A stretch of 64,000 nt of DNA from Unio delphinus (taxonomy: Eukaryota; Mollusca; Bivalvia; Unionida; Unionidae), in assembly GCA_029339505.1 (NCBI GenBank), contig JAQISU010000193.1, positions 2,449,501 to 2,513,500 on the forward strand, given 5' to 3'. This document shows, one piece after another, positions 1-11,751 of this stretch. Position 1 is the first letter of the stretch. Every line of letters begins with the position of its first letter. Both the position numbers and the translations under genes were made by a program. The notes beneath the pieces were generated by a model, which had not been told where the DNA came from, made no database searches, and saw only the letters and a program-made list of their open reading frames with translations.

Positions 1-2502
1 CCTACAGTGAATCTGTAAGACACATTTCTGGCTGTGTGCACTAAATGTATCCCAAAATGTTATTTTCTTCATTAATATGCCCATGTATGGTAACATATTT
101 CAATTCAGTACTTGGAGAGAGTGCGGTATTGTAATATCAGCTGATATCTGATTCTATTGAACCATTGAGGTTAATAATTGGTATCAAACACCCTTAAAAA
201 TACACTTTAAATATTCAAACAGATCATTTGAATTATTTTTGCACATTTGATCATAACAATTACATTGTATATGTCCCACATATGCAAATTTCCATTCTTG
301 TTTACAAGTTTTGGGGATCAGAATTTCACATTTAGTTTATGATATAGGATGTATTGGTACCTGTAGTTGATTTGTGTGGCCACATTTGACTGTATTCTCT
401 TGCAATATCCAGAATTATTATTTATCTCATGAATAAGATTGCTTATAGTAATATATTCTTTTTTACTACATTGTCGCTTGACTATCCTGTATACTGGCAT
501 GTACTAATGTTTCCACCAATGATCAAACCTCACCGTCCCCGCATTTCCTTAATGTTTGTGATGCATAGTCTACCTGATTAGTTATTTAACCTGTAAATGA
601 CCAGATATGCTTATAGAAACTTCATATACTTTTAGGATGAATTTATTACTTTAATACATGACTATTACTTCACATTTCTGAGTGTCACTCTGTCAAGTTT
701 AATATTTATTTCCTATGCTTGCTGCCTGAATGTTATTTGGAAATCACTATATCTAACACATTTTAACTTCATTTGCATACATCTTACTGTTTTCTAGATA
801 TAAGTGAAACATTTTATATCTTTTCAGGTCTAGGCTGGTATCTGGAACAAAGTGTTAGTGGTGGATCAGCTTGGAAGCTCTCCAGTAGTCTGGTGGTGAT
901 AGCAAGGTTTCATAAGGACATATGCAGTGTACTGCCATAAGTGATCATATCACCACACTAATATACAGCACCTCAAGGACATGGCTTAGATCTTCATGGG
1001 AGAGATTAGCACCATTGTTCAGTAAGGTAAAGCCTGCCTAAAAACTGTATTTTCCTATCTTATTGTCGCTTTTTGTAGTTATCGACACTGAAATGTAATG
1101 CAATTTTCCTATAAAACATGGAAGTGGTCCCATCAGATGTTTAAATCTGAGTGCACTATTAATTATACAAATAACTGCCTAAATACCTGACACAATAAAT
1201 ATGGAACATAGCACCTGTTGTTGCTTCTTTAGTGTGTACACCTATATGCACCTTGACAGGCATATTGCGGTTTGTTGCCAAAATCACTATGAGTCATGCT
1301 ACTTCACTACCCCTGGGAAAAATGTTCTCAGTTACACAGACCCAAACCACCATTTATTTTAAAGACCATTGATTGATCAACCTTTCTGCCTAAACTTTGA
1401 CAAAATCTGTTTTCAAACTTTTATGAAAATTTAATTTTTCAATAAAATTTAGTTTATAAATTTATATGTTTATTTAAATTTCCATTAAAATTTGAATTGA
1501 TCAAAATGTATAAACTTTCAACATAGTTTCAGACAGGCCTTATCTTGTAGTACAATTAGGTTTTTACAGCATTGAAAAAGTCCTATAATTAAGGAAGATA
1601 TAGCAAATTTAGTTTTGGTTTCTCAAAAGCACATGAATCAACAATTGCACCCTGTGGAACACCTGCACTACACACTTTCCAGCAGGTGTCACATGTCTTG
1701 TATGCAAGGAAATTCAAAAAGACTTCATGTATAAAGTTCAAATAGGTGTGGCATTCAAAAAAAAAAGTTTTACTAAAATTTGCCCCAAAAAGTTGGGCCT
1801 GTCAGGAATCACACCACAATTAATACTTCCAGTTCAGTACCCACGAATGTAGTTCCAGTCTATTTTTAGAACATTTTTTCCTCTCTCCTTTTGGTGGTGA
1901 TAGAAGAGTTATATTGATGCATATTTGGTAGGGATTTAAAGGTAATTGTTCATTCTTGAGAATATGAGCAGAGAGAGTGGTTGTCAGTGTGTAATTTGGC
2001 GACAGTGCACATGGAGTAATAAGGCTTTGGTGATGATCCGGAAGTGAAATATGTGGTCTGTGTACATGCTGTTCTGTTTACAGTGCAGCAGCTCAAAAAA
2101 ATGCCGATCAACCCTTGACAAGAATTTCACCGTGAAGTCATCTTTGGAGGTATTTTAGATTAACATATGATTTGTATTGATTGTCACACTGTGGAAAGGT
2201 CAGCACTGAGAAATATATGTAGAGAACATATAGTAAAATTAATTGTGGTCTATGTCCATTAACAAGATAAAAGTAAATAATTCTTATAAAAATATAATAA
2301 ATAATTTTTTTGCTTTATATTATTATTCAAACAAAAACAAAATTAATGTGTGAGTGGAAACCGATATATACAGAGAGAAAATGTAAATACATGTGTATTT
2401 CGGTGTGTATTTCAGTGTATTTCGGTGTTTCTAGGAACCGTAGTAACGTATATTTTAATCACTTACATAATCATAATTGTCAATTTTAAAATCGATTTTA
2501 AG
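1..2502. other. AT-rich upstream region without a supported gene
   Basis: Only short, composition-driven open frames are present on either strand. One exon-like segment is listed separately (828-1026). No CpG-rich promoter block, tRNA or recognisable transposon was seen. This region would hold the promoter or a 5' intron of the protease gene, but I could not identify a core promoter. Confidence 0.5.
828..1026 (+). other. Possible 5' exon, unassigned
   Basis: A good acceptor (TATCTTTTCAG, ending at 827) and a good donor (AAG followed by GTAAAG) bound 199 bases. A frame from the ATG at 922 stays open for 35 codons to the donor and ends in phase 0. That does not match the phase-1 start of the exon at 2503, so this would be non-coding, joined through an unseen exon, or chance. 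I see no homology in the 35-residue peptide. Confidence 0.22.
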
Positions 2503-2646
2503 GTGACGAAAGCGGTTCAGAAAGAAATACCACAGGTGAAATAGATATGAAGAAAATGTTTGGATGTTTTAGTTGTTCGAAAAAGAAGGATAAGAAAAAG
2601 AAAGCTGGGAAAGAGCCAGCCAAATATGAAGAGCCAACAACAACGG
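2503..2646 (+). CDS. FAM111-like protease gene, exon 1 of those seen (N-terminus)
   Basis: The open frame runs from an AG at 2501-2502 to a GTAAAC donor at 2647, phase 1 at both ends. The likely start codon is the ATG at 2547, giving MKKMFGCFSCS followed by a lysine-rich run and a Glu/Pro/Thr stretch. The 15 codons upstream of the ATG are also open and hydrophilic, so an earlier start through another exon is possible. The paired cysteines near the N-terminus could be a lipidation site and the lysine run a nuclear signal; both are inference. A similar Gly-Cys-Phe plus basic tail occurs in the exon at 59235. Confidence 0.65.
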
Positions 2647-3061
2647 GTAAACAACTTCCTGGTCTAACCATGTAGATAAATGTACGAATGCTTCCCATTA
2701 ACCTACTCCGGATAATTCACGACGAAAACTCGATTTATTTTGAAATTGTTGTTTTTTATTATTGTACAGTAGAGTAGTACAGAAATAACTGAATCGATAT
2801 GGATTAGCATACAATTCGTTGGTAATGGGTCGCAAGTTCGAGCCTCAAATCAGACGAGTTGATTGTCATTGATTTTTCATTCCATTGGTTCAGTACAGTA
2901 ACCAATCATACTTTTATATATTGAAAGCATTTCATCAGATTTTCAATAATAATAATAAAATAATACTAATTCAAGGATTATATATTTAGCTCATATTATT
3001 ATTATATCAGTTTGTTTATTTATTTTGGATTTTTAATGTAGCTTTAAAAATATTTCAGTCA

Positions 3062-3230
3062 GATCGCTAAAATGTCTGCAGTGAGGCAGTTTATAGTGAT
3101 GTCTAGTACTGGAGTATCATGCCGCAGACATGTAGCATGAATCAGCTGCATGATGTCCCACCCAGTCACATTATCCTGACACCAAGCCGACCAGTCCTAA
3201 CACTAACTAGGCCACCAGAGTGGTTATTAT
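3062..3230 (-). repeat. SINE 3' portion, inverted copy
   Basis: This segment is the reverse complement of the 3' half of the SINE at 3478-3790. It shares the block that in sense orientation reads as a 'tggttggcctggtgtcaggataat'-like core (split here; see 3610-3650) and the 'cccagt..aggca' region. It has no tRNA-like head, so it is a partial copy. It lies in intron 1, facing the full copy about 250 bases away. Confidence 0.6.
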
Positions 3231-3477
3231 TCTATCAGACCCTTAATTAAAGAAAGAAGGTGAATAAAACTTTCTTATGAAGAGTGTAAAGTAAAATATC
3301 CTTAAGTGTTGAAAGACATTTCAACTCTTTAAAGAAATTGAAGTGTTTACTTAACATGTGCACACAATCCTGTAATTCATTATACAGTATTTACAATAAA
3401 ATGCAATAAAAATGTAAGATATATATCTAAGCCTTTGTATTACAAACACATTAACACACGTTAAACAGGCATCAAAC

Positions 3478-3790
3478 TGCTCCAGTGGCCTTGTGGCTAG
3501 AATGTCTGCCTCAGAGGTGGGTGGTCGTGGGTTCAAACCCTGGCCAAGTCATACCAAAATCTTAGAAAAATGGTACTAAAGCTGCTTGTTTGGCTCTCAG
3601 CATTAAGGGGTTTGTGTTATGACTGGTTGGCCTGGTGTCAGGATAATATAACTGGGTGGGGCATGATGCTAAATGTCTGTTATATGATGCCCCAGTGCTA
3701 GACATCGCTATCAACTTCTACACACTGCAGACATTATAGCAATATGACTGAAAAACTGTTAAAGCTGCATAAGGCTGCATTAAAATTTAA
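3478..3790 (+). repeat. tRNA-derived SINE
   Basis: The head at 3486-3545 carries pol III promoter-like boxes: an A box around TGGCCTTGTGGCTAG and a B box GGTTCAAACCC. A core follows with 'ggttggcctggtgtcagg' and 'gactgggtggggcatgatgc', then an AT-rich tail. The structure fits the tRNA-head, conserved-core SINEs known in bivalves. Boundaries are approximate and no target duplication was identified. Confidence 0.7.
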
Positions 3791-4234
3791 AATTCAAAAT
3801 TTCTCTCACACAGCCACACAGAGGCATCCAATACTCATGCCAAGATGCGTGTAAGCACAAATTAATAAGTAATAATGACTCAGAAAGCCATGTAAAAAGG
3901 CAGTGCTTTTTCCTCGATATACCACAATACCATTTAAAAAAACACATGAAAAGTATAACAAGTTAAATATTAGAATCTTTGAAGGTAGAAATAAATTGTA
4001 GAAAAAGGTCATTCTACATGTTTGAGGTTGAACATCATTTGAAGAATGAATTTAGTAGGTTTCATGTTCTATAAATAAGTAAAATCTAAAGTCTTGAAGA
4101 TATGCAAGAGCTAGTCCATTGTAAATTTTAAATAATTGAAGTAGTTTAAGCTTGTAATGACAAGAATTCAAGCTTTTACGGTACAATTGTGAAGGATTTA
4201 TCTACAAGGTTATACCAACATGTATTAAAATTAC

Positions 4235-4235
<1 letters not shown>

Positions 4236-4291
<56 letters not shown>

Positions 4292-4303
4292 TGTGTATAT
4301 ATA
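4236..4303. repeat. (TG)n microsatellite
   Basis: About 30 TG dinucleotides flanked by short TA runs, in intron 1 upstream of the LINE. Confidence 0.95.
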
Positions 4304-4419
4304 TTGATTTTTTTTCCTCTTAATATTTTCTTGTATTAGGAAATAACTATTTTGTTTATTTTGTTTTACTGAAGATTCTACATGTATAAGTTTTTAAGAC
4401 TTTTATTTTGACAGTCTTT

Positions 4420-6153
4420 AAAAGATAATTATTTTTCAATAGCTAATGTCAGTGAAGCGGACGTTTTTGATATGCTAATTAAGTTGAATATTAATAAATC
4501 CTCTAAATTGGATGGTATTAGTCCACGAATCCTTAAAATTGCTGCACCAGTAATAACAAAGTCATTAACGCATATCATAAATTTAAGTATAATGAGTGGT
4601 AAACCAGAAAAATTGAAATGTGCAAAGGTAACACCTATCTTTAAGAAAGGAGAAAAAGAGGATCCAAGAAATTACAGACCAATATCAATTCTACCTGTAT
4701 TGTCAAAACTGTTTGAAAAGCATGTAGCCATTCAGGTCTATAAATTTTTTGAAACAAACTCTCTATTTCATAAAGCACAATCAGGATTTAGAAAGTACCA
4801 CTCATGCCAAACAGAACTTACCAAATTAATTGATCTTTGGCTGAAGGAAATGGATAATGGGCATATGACTGGGATTGTTTTCCTTGACTTCAAGAAAGCT
4901 TTTGATCTTGTTGATCATGAAATTCTGCTGCAAAAGTTGAACTGTTACAGGTTTGACAATCCTTCTTTAAACTGGTTTAGATCATACCTAAACCAAAGGT
5001 CTCAACAAGTAAGCATTGGCAATATTAGCTCTCAAACTCGCACTATTCATTCAGGAGTCCCTCAAGGCTCAGTTTTAGGCCCTCTCCTCTTCCTTATCTA
5101 TGTCAATGATCTACCATTTAATAATGAATCCACCAATACAGAATTGTTTGCAGATGATGCAACCTTGTATACATCTAGTTCTGATACTGAAGACATCCAA
5201 ACAAGATTAAACTCAGATCTTATTAGAGTCCAAAACTGGGCACAACAAAATAGGATGGTAATTAATGAAGGTAAAACAAAATGTATGATTCTGGGGACGA
5301 CACAAAAGCTACACAAGTCAGGAAACCCAAAACTATCTCTTGCAATAAATAATCATCCATTAGAAAATGTCAATCATGAAAGGCTTGTAGATGTGTCCAT
5401 AGATAATAATTTATTATGGAATGACCATATTGATAAGCTTTGTAAAACACTGTCATCCAAAATTGCCCTTCTCAGTAGAATCAAGAAATATTTACCTATG
5501 GAAACTCGCAATCTATACTACAAGACGCATATTCTTCCAACAATGGATTACTGTTCTAATGTATGGGGAAACTGTGCTAAATCTGAGCTTGACAGGATTT
5601 ATAAACTCCAGAAACGAGCAGCACGTGTAATTTTAGATACATCTGTTGACCATCCCTCAAAAGCATTATTTACAGAACTCAAATGGTTCACAATATATGA
5701 CAGGATAGATTTTCACATGGCAGTTCTTTTATATAAATGTCTACATGGAACTGCACCAGACTATCTTCAGGACTTATTCAGGCCTTTTTCAACACAATAC
5801 CAGTTGAGATCAATCTCACATGGAAACCTTCTAGTACCAAAACCAAGAACAGAGCAATTCAAAAAGAGTTTTCAATTCTCTGGTACAGTTCTGTGGAATA
5901 AGCTTCCACTACATGTAAAATCGGCTGAAAATATTAGAGTATTTAAGAAGAAATATCAGGAGCATGCATGTGTTTCTAACAGATAATGGAATTTAGTATT
6001 TTAATACGAAACATGCTAATATAAGCACTAATTATTGCTTCTTCACACAATGTGCATTTGTTATACTTTCATTAAGAGGGCCTCAAGGGAGAATAGTCCT
6101 TGACTAATGAGTCACCCTCTATAAATAAAGCATTATTATTATTATTATTATTA
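4420..6153 (+). mobile_element. L2/CR1-type non-LTR retrotransposon, 5'-truncated
   Basis: The element carries a long RT open frame, a short 3' UTR (5987-6130) and an (ATT)n tail at 6131-6153, the usual 3' end of CR1/L2-like LINEs. The frame is open in phase from about 4425, where it enters the RT N-terminal region without any endonuclease, so the 5' end is truncated. The same 3' end recurs at 34146-34600. The LINE lies in intron 1 in the same orientation as the host gene. Confidence 0.85.
4472..5986 (+). CDS. LINE reverse transcriptase (ORF2 fragment)
   Basis: This 504-residue frame is uninterrupted. RT motifs appear in order: KSSKLDGISPRILK (about 9-22); CAKVTPIFKKG and RNYRPISILPVLSKLFEK (about 50-85); QSGFR (about 105); VFLDFKKAFD with a catalytic Asp (about 138-147); SGVPQGSVLGPLLF (about 194-207); and the FADDATLY box (about 227-234), FADD where most retroelements have YADD. 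The C-terminal part has the conserved LINE pattern with WNKLP near residue 480. It would copy the element's RNA at nicked target DNA. The apurinic endonuclease domain is missing, so it is not autonomous as it stands. The intact frame suggests fairly recent insertion. The ATG at 4472 is probably internal to a once longer ORF2. Confidence 0.9.
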   Translation: MLIKLNINKSSKLDGISPRILKIAAPVITKSLTHIINLSIMSGKPEKLKCAKVTPIFKKGEKEDPRNYRPISILPVLSKLFEKHVAIQVYKFFETNSLFHKAQSGFRKYHSCQTELTKLIDLWLKEMDNGHMTGIVFLDFKKAFDLVDHEILLQKLNCYRFDNPSLNWFRSYLNQRSQQVSIGNISSQTRTIHSGVPQGSVLGPLLFLIYVNDLPFNNESTNTELFADDATLYTSSSDTEDIQTRLNSDLIRVQNWAQQNRMVINEGKTKCMILGTTQKLHKSGNPKLSLAINNHPLENVNHERLVDVSIDNNLLWNDHIDKLCKTLSSKIALLSRIKKYLPMETRNLYYKTHILPTMDYCSNVWGNCAKSELDRIYKLQKRAARVILDTSVDHPSKALFTELKWFTIYDRIDFHMAVLLYKCLHGTAPDYLQDLFRPFSTQYQLRSISHGNLLVPKPRTEQFKKSFQFSGTVLWNKLPLHVKSAENIRVFKKKYQEHACVSNR

Positions 6154-6534
6154 AAGAACTTAACTTTCTTAACTTTTTATCCTAAAGGATTAAACAATTT
6201 CCTTGAATTGTAGGGCTTTAGCTTCCTTAATAATTTTGCAATGTTTCCTGTTCCATTTTATGACTTGGATGCATCGTATTATGACATGAAATTATTTGTG
6301 AAAAACATTCTCAAACAGTTGCTAAATTTGTTGTCCTCACCCCACTGAGAATCTAACCTGGATCTCAAAAGGGGATGCTACTCATCACCTTGCCTGCATG
6401 TACCAAACCCATACCCTTTAAACTAAGTGTTTATCCCCCCCCCCAAAAAAAGGAGGAACATAGCCATGGGTTAATGGTAATACATTTGAGCATAGTAAAC
6501 ACACCAGCATGACAACCTTATCACCATGTATTAT

Positions 6535-6544
6535 ACACACACAA

Positions 6545-6613
<69 letters not shown>

Positions 6614-6641
6614 TATACATATATATACATATATATACATA
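6535..6641. repeat. (CA)n/(TA)n compound microsatellite
   Basis: A CA run followed by about 30 TA units and then (ACATATAT)n-like units. Open frames across it on both strands (Ile/Tyr repeats) are artefacts of the dinucleotide. Confidence 0.95.
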
Positions 6642-6936
6642 TATCTTTGTGTGTGTGCATTTTATTTCCTGTTTCTTACATATGTCCTAATGAAACATAG
6701 TATATGTATCTGTCTGTAATTTTTGTCAGGGATGATATATGATTTTACCATGTTCTAGGTGAGTTCACCATATACATTTATATGTTATACTGAGCATTTT
6801 TATAGTGATTACTGTAAACAGTAGTTAAATAATAATCTAGATCTATTAATAGAATTACTGTCTCAATTACTTCTACACAGTTCTTAATCTTTATTTTTGG
6901 AAGCCAATTAGTAACATATTATTAATTCAATTTAAG

Positions 6937-7091
6937 GATCGAGTGAGAGATCTCACAGATATCATGTGGAATATCATGTGGATGAAAAGAATGACCATAC
7001 AAAAGGAAAGGTGTTGAAAGATGGCACATCATCAAGATCAAGCACACATAGTTCTGATGAAAGTTCTAATAACATGAATGGAGCATCCCCA
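6937..7091 (+). CDS. FAM111-like protease gene, exon 2
   Basis: Acceptor at AATTTAAG (ending 6936) and donor CCCCA/GTAAGT. It starts in phase 1 (two bases complete a Gly codon with exon 1) and ends in phase 0. The 52 residues are His/Ser/Lys-rich, with a serine cluster SSRSSTHSSDESS, and no recognisable fold. It looks like an extension of the disordered N-terminal part. Confidence 0.65.
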
Positions 7092-7740
7092 GTAAGTACC
7101 GGTACTGGCAATTGGCAATTCTTACATTCTCATTGTAAGGCAACAACCACGTAATTAACATAGCAACTATCAATAAGCTATCACACAGAAAAATTTCAAA
7201 TGGTCAGATAACTTATATAACTTATAATTTATTGATGGTTGTCAGGAATCCAATTAGTCACCAAAATGGCTATATAACATAGACAATTTCAAATCTTTAA
7301 TTACACTTCAACAGCCATCTTCCAATTTTCCTGAAATTTTCACCACAGACTTCCTGTCAGCTACTAAAATTTCATTGACAGGATGGAAACAATCTGACAA
7401 TGTATAAGAAATATTCAGTCTAAGCTAATGAGTACAGCATACTTTGTTTTTATGAGAGGTCAGTTTTCCCAGGAAGAGGAATTACATTTGTTCTAAAATT
7501 TGTATTCCTATACTAATTGGTTTGTTTATCATTATGGATAGGTTGGAATTTTTGTCACCTAATAAAATGTGAAGATACAAATTTTAATACATATTCTTCA
7601 CATGAATAAAGGGGTCAAGATTTTAAGAAAAAAAAGTACAACTAAGCTCACTTCTGAAAACCTAATCTAGCACACTAAATCAGGTATTTGCCACATATTT
7701 TGCATCAACAGCCCAAAACTGCTTGGAATCGGTCATTGAT

Positions 7741-8535
7741 ACATTTATATGTATATGTTATAATGATATACAAATATTACAAATTATACTATAATGATAT
7801 ATAAATGTTACATAGTACATGTTATAATGATATACAAATGTTATAAAGTGTATGCTATAATGCTATACAAATGTTATAGTGTTTGTTATAATGATATACA
7901 AATGTTATAAAGTGTATGTTATAATGATATACAAATGTTATAAAGTGTATGTTATCATCATATACAAATGTTATAAAGTGTATTTTAAAATGATATGCAA
8001 ATGCTAGAAAGTGTATTTTATAATGATATATAAATGTTATAAAGTGTATGTTATAATGATATACAAATGCTATAAAGTGTATGTTATCATCATATACAAA
8101 TGTTATAAAGTGTATGTTATAATGATATACAAATGTTATAAAGTGTATGTTATAATGATATACAAATGCTAGAAAGTGTATGTTATAATGATATACAAAT
8201 GTTATAAAGTGTATGTTATAATGATAAACAAATGCTAGAAAGTGTATTTTATAATGATATACAAATGCTAGAAAGTGTATGTTATAATGATATACAAATG
8301 CTAGAAAGTGTATTTTATAATGATATGCAAATGCTAGAAAGTGTATTTTATAATGATATACAAATGCTAGAAAGTGTATGTTATAATGATATACAAATGC
8401 TGGAAAGTGTATTTTATAATGATATGCAAATGCTAGAAAGTGTATGTTATAATGATTATTAATGTTTTTAAGTATATGTTATAATGATATACAAATGTTG
8501 CAGAGTATATGTTATAATGATATTTATATGGTATT
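7741..8535. repeat. 33-bp minisatellite, about 24 copies
   Basis: Consensus approximately tataatgatatacaaatg / ttataaagtgtatgt, in intron 2. Variants alternate tgttataaag with tgctagaaag. Because 33 is divisible by 3, one stretch (8232-8462) stays open and reads as an 11-residue repeat (MLESVFYNDIQ). The AT-rich composition, lack of splice sites and loss of frame in neighbouring copies argue against coding. Confidence 0.95.
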
Positions 8536-8984
8536 ATCATATGAATATGTCATTATGAAATGTATATGCAAAGGAAACCAACAATGACAGAGTTTCATAG
8601 TTCCTGCTAATACAAAATATTCATGTAAATTATGCCGATTTTTCATGATATGCTGGTTGTAATATTGATGTATAAATTTAAGCCAAGATAAATATGTCAT
8701 AAAATAAGTTTCAAGTATTTTCCAGGTTTCCTAATCATCACATAGATTTATGTTTACAACCCATTTGCTGATATCTCAATAGGATCAACACCATTTCTTA
8801 CTCCATTGTATAATTGTCAGCCAATTTCTTATAAGCCTCTAGGAGTGCACTGAACAAAGCACCAAGTGTTTGCTACACTACTATACTGTGTGACTGTCAT
8901 CTGTTGTGTCCCTCTCAATACAAATTGGAGAAAGCTACATTTTTTATTAATAAACATTTTATAGCATGTGTGTCTTACAGCCTT

Positions 8985-9420
8985 ATGAACTGTTATTGTA
9001 TTGTATTTTCAGATGTCAGCCTATACCATTGGCAGATCTCTTTGTTTTACAACCCTATGAAATTGTTACTGTATTGTATTTTCAGATGTCAGCCTATATC
9101 ATTGGCAGATCTCTTTGTTTTACAACCCTATGAAATTGTTACTGTATTGTATTGTCAGATGTCAGCCTATACCATTGGCAGATCTGTGTGTTTAACAACC
9201 CTATGAAATTGTTACTGTATTATATTGTCAGATGTCAGTCTACACCATTGGCAGAACTGTGTGTTTTACAACCCTATGAAATAGGTACTGTATTACACAA
9301 TCAGATGTCAGTCTATATCATTGGCAGATCTGTGTGTTTTACAACCATATGAAATAGGTACTGTATTACACAATCAGATGTCAGTTTATATCATTGGCAG
9401 ATCTGTGTGTTTTACAAACC
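8985..9420. repeat. 73-bp tandem repeat, 6 copies
   Basis: AGATGTCAG recurs at 9011, 9084, 9157, 9230, 9303 and 9376, exactly 73 bases apart. Each unit includes 'ccattggcagatct' and 'acaaccctatgaaat'. The first two copies carry a splice-acceptor-like TTGTATTTTCAG just before ATGTCAG; it decays in later copies. 73 is not a multiple of 3, so the repeat is not a coding module. Confidence 0.95.
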
Positions 9421-9710
9421 TTTGAGTTAGCTGAAAGTTGAGAGCAAATTATCACCTGATATTTGTCCTATATTTTCATTGGTTCAAACTTTTGTCACAA
9501 TTTTAAGGCAACTTTGTGTCTGCCATTTTAACGTTTCCATAGGGACATAAGAATTTTGATTAGAATGGCATATAATAGAGGAGTGCAGCATGTCTGTGAC
9601 ATTGGGGATGAACATTTAGTTTTCTCAGAGGGTATGTGGCCTGTGATTTGTTTTCAACCAGAATAATTTCCTTTTGCTGCCAAATTAGAGCAAATTTTTT
9701 TTTCTTCAAG

Positions 9711-9761
9711 CTGTGGAAGATTGCGGGCAGGAATCAAGATAATAATGCAAACTTGTGTAAG
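9711..9761 (+). CDS. FAM111-like protease gene, exon 3 (short)
   Basis: A 51-base exon, phase 0 at both ends, with a strong acceptor (T-run then TTCTTCAAG) and donor AAG/GTAAGA. It encodes LWKIAGRNQDNNANLCK. Being a multiple of three, it could be skipped without shifting the frame. The call rests on splice signals and phase only. Confidence 0.55.
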
Positions 9762-9956
9762 GTAAGAGTGATCTGCAGGTAAAATATGATTTTCTAAGTC
9801 AAAATCAGGCTATTCTCACCATCATCATATAACTGAAATTATTTACCATGTTTGTAAACACGATGTACTTTATATAAATTCATGCTGTTGTGGTGAAGAA
9901 AAAAGGTTTGAGAAATTTGCAATTTGTGGTTGAATTGATTTACTTCTTCTTTGCAG

Positions 9957-9993
9957 ATGGGTATTCCAACAACAGCTGGAAGACATGGCCAAG
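9957..9993 (+). CDS. FAM111-like protease gene, exon 4 (micro-exon)
   Basis: A 37-base exon between TTCTTCTTTGCAG and GTAAGG, phase 0 to 1, encoding MGIPTTAGRHGQ plus one base. The ATG at its first position could act as an internal start in a shorter transcript. Supported by splice signals and by phase agreement with both neighbours. Confidence 0.55.
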
Positions 9994-10728
9994 GTAAGGT
10001 GATAAAATTTATTAAAGAATGGTCTTATAAATATAGACTATACCCTCAGAAGCAAACATAAATGCGGAGGATCATGTTTAAAGATGTAGTAGTGAACAAC
10101 ACAACTGGATAAAAAAGTTTTAGATTGTCAGCTTAACTCACAATGCCAATGTAATTTGTATACATATTTTCATATAAACAAAACAAAAGTTTTATGACAG
10201 GGTGTGAGTAATTGCAATGTTTTTCATACAAATGTAAACCCATCAATTTGCAATTTTTTAAATTATATAGTTATTCTTAAGAATAATAATGACTTTCCAT
10301 AGTAAATTCCAATTTAGCTTGGAAGATCCTGTTGACACGTGTACTGATGTGTGTTATTTTATTATATAATTATACAAATCAGATCTCTTTAAGTGTACTG
10401 TAATATTTATAAATGTCACATATGTCAGAGATTATTGTGATTATGTCTTTATCTTTATTTCAGTCGTCATTTCGTTGCAAATATAGGAAACAAACTGACT
10501 TAATATAAATTGCTACAATTTCAAAAAGTCCATGTGTGTCATGAAAAATAGCATACTTATTGAAATGGTAACTAATTATGTACATTTTATAAATACTTGT
10601 AAATCTTATTTTGCATAATTCATGCAGCCTTCAAATATCCTTGAATGTGAGGGTTGCCTTCATAGCAAGATAACTGAGTTTGATTTAGGATTTACAACAG
10701 AACCCTTTTGATGGTAATAAAAATACAA

Positions 10729-10864
10729 TGTTAAATTATGATTGACTTGAATGAGCAATTAATAATAATTAGTATGTGTGTATATGTTCCAAATATTGGA
10801 TCATTTAACATATAATGCAATGACTTAATAAAGAAAATACAAATAAATCACCTTACACAGTACA
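10729..10864 (-). repeat. 3' LTR of the Ty3/gypsy element
   Basis: Aligns along its whole length with 13836-13973, sharing TGACTTGAATGAG, ATATTGGATCA and AAAATACAAATAAATGACCTTACAC-like blocks with scattered substitutions. Begins TG and ends CA. The divergence from the other LTR indicates an old insertion. Confidence 0.75.
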
Positions 10865-10929
10865 TGAACTGGTTCCTTGTTTCAAGTTCCTCTGTTGTAG
10901 TATTTCTCATGCTTATGACTAGATTTCAC

Positions 10930-11721
10930 AAGTTTGTTTTGTGCCGTTTGACATGTCTCTCCAACCTTTCACTCAAATCTACCATGTTTTTGTATTAAGT
11001 GATCTTACCTTCTTCGTTTGCGACCTTGTCTGACCACAGTTTGTATAGAATCCACATAGCCTAGGCCAACGAACTGTCCAATTGTACAATAGTTCAAAAT
11101 GGGGAGAAGCCTAAGATTTCGTGAGGAACCTCATGATAGGCGAACACAACTGTATTCAGGCACCTATCCCAATCTTTGGATCTTTCCACACACATCTGTT
11201 GTAACATTTGTTTCAACATCCCATTGAATTTCTCTAACAACCCATTACACATAGGGTGGCAGGGTGTTGTGCACAGCTGTTTAAGGGACAACAAGCTACT
11301 GATTTCTGCAGTGAGATCTGAGGTGAATTGTGCCCCACAATCTGTAAGAACCTCTTCAGGCACACTGACTCTGCTGAACATGTCTACAAGTGCTTCAGCT
11401 ACATGTTTGATTTTGATTGATTTGGTACCTAATGATGCAATCAATCAGCATTGAGATGTATCTGTTTTTCTGATCTGTATGTGGAAATATATGTCCTACA
11501 GTGTATCTATCAGTATCAGCGGCATCTGACTTAACGATATTCTGGTTCCCGTCACTTTGAGACTGTCTTCTGCAAACATTGCATGAGTGACAAAACTGCA
11601 CTACATCACTATTAACACCAGGCCAATAGAACTCTCTTAATACCCTATTGTTGTTTTCTTCATACCTAAATGACACGCTATACTTGTCTTGTGCATGACC
11701 TTGAGTACATACGACCAACAT
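10930..11721 (-). pseudogene. Integrase of the Ty3/gypsy element, broken
   Basis: Read on the minus strand. 11721-11560 has the zinc-binding region with FYWPG and CHSCNVCRRQ. 11444-11094 has the core, with TDCGAQFTS (second catalytic Asp), HPMCNGLLEKFN (catalytic Glu) and the WDRCLNTVVFAYHEVP to GFSPF stretch. The frame changes near 11400-11440, and an extra base after GFSPF shifts the frame and brings a stop. Integrase C-terminal traces (SERLERHVKRH) continue to about 10930. A working copy would insert element DNA into the genome; this one cannot be translated as a unit. Confidence 0.8.
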
Positions 11722-11751
11722 TTCTGGGGAACCACTTGTTGCATAACCTTC

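Noticed and set aside
2498..2698. Minus-strand open frame over exon 1
   Set aside because: It is the complement of a lysine-rich exon with good splice sites on the plus strand.
2820..2875. B-box-like 'gcaagttcgagcctc' as a tRNA gene
   Set aside because: No A box, cloverleaf or acceptor pairing could be found; at most a decayed SINE head.
6418..6700. Ile/Tyr-repeat open frames on both strands
   Set aside because: They translate a (TA)n microsatellite. The same holds for 53062-53316.
8904..9352. Open frames with CQPISLADLFVLQPYE-like repeats
   Set aside because: They run through the 73-bp tandem repeat and shift frame between copies.
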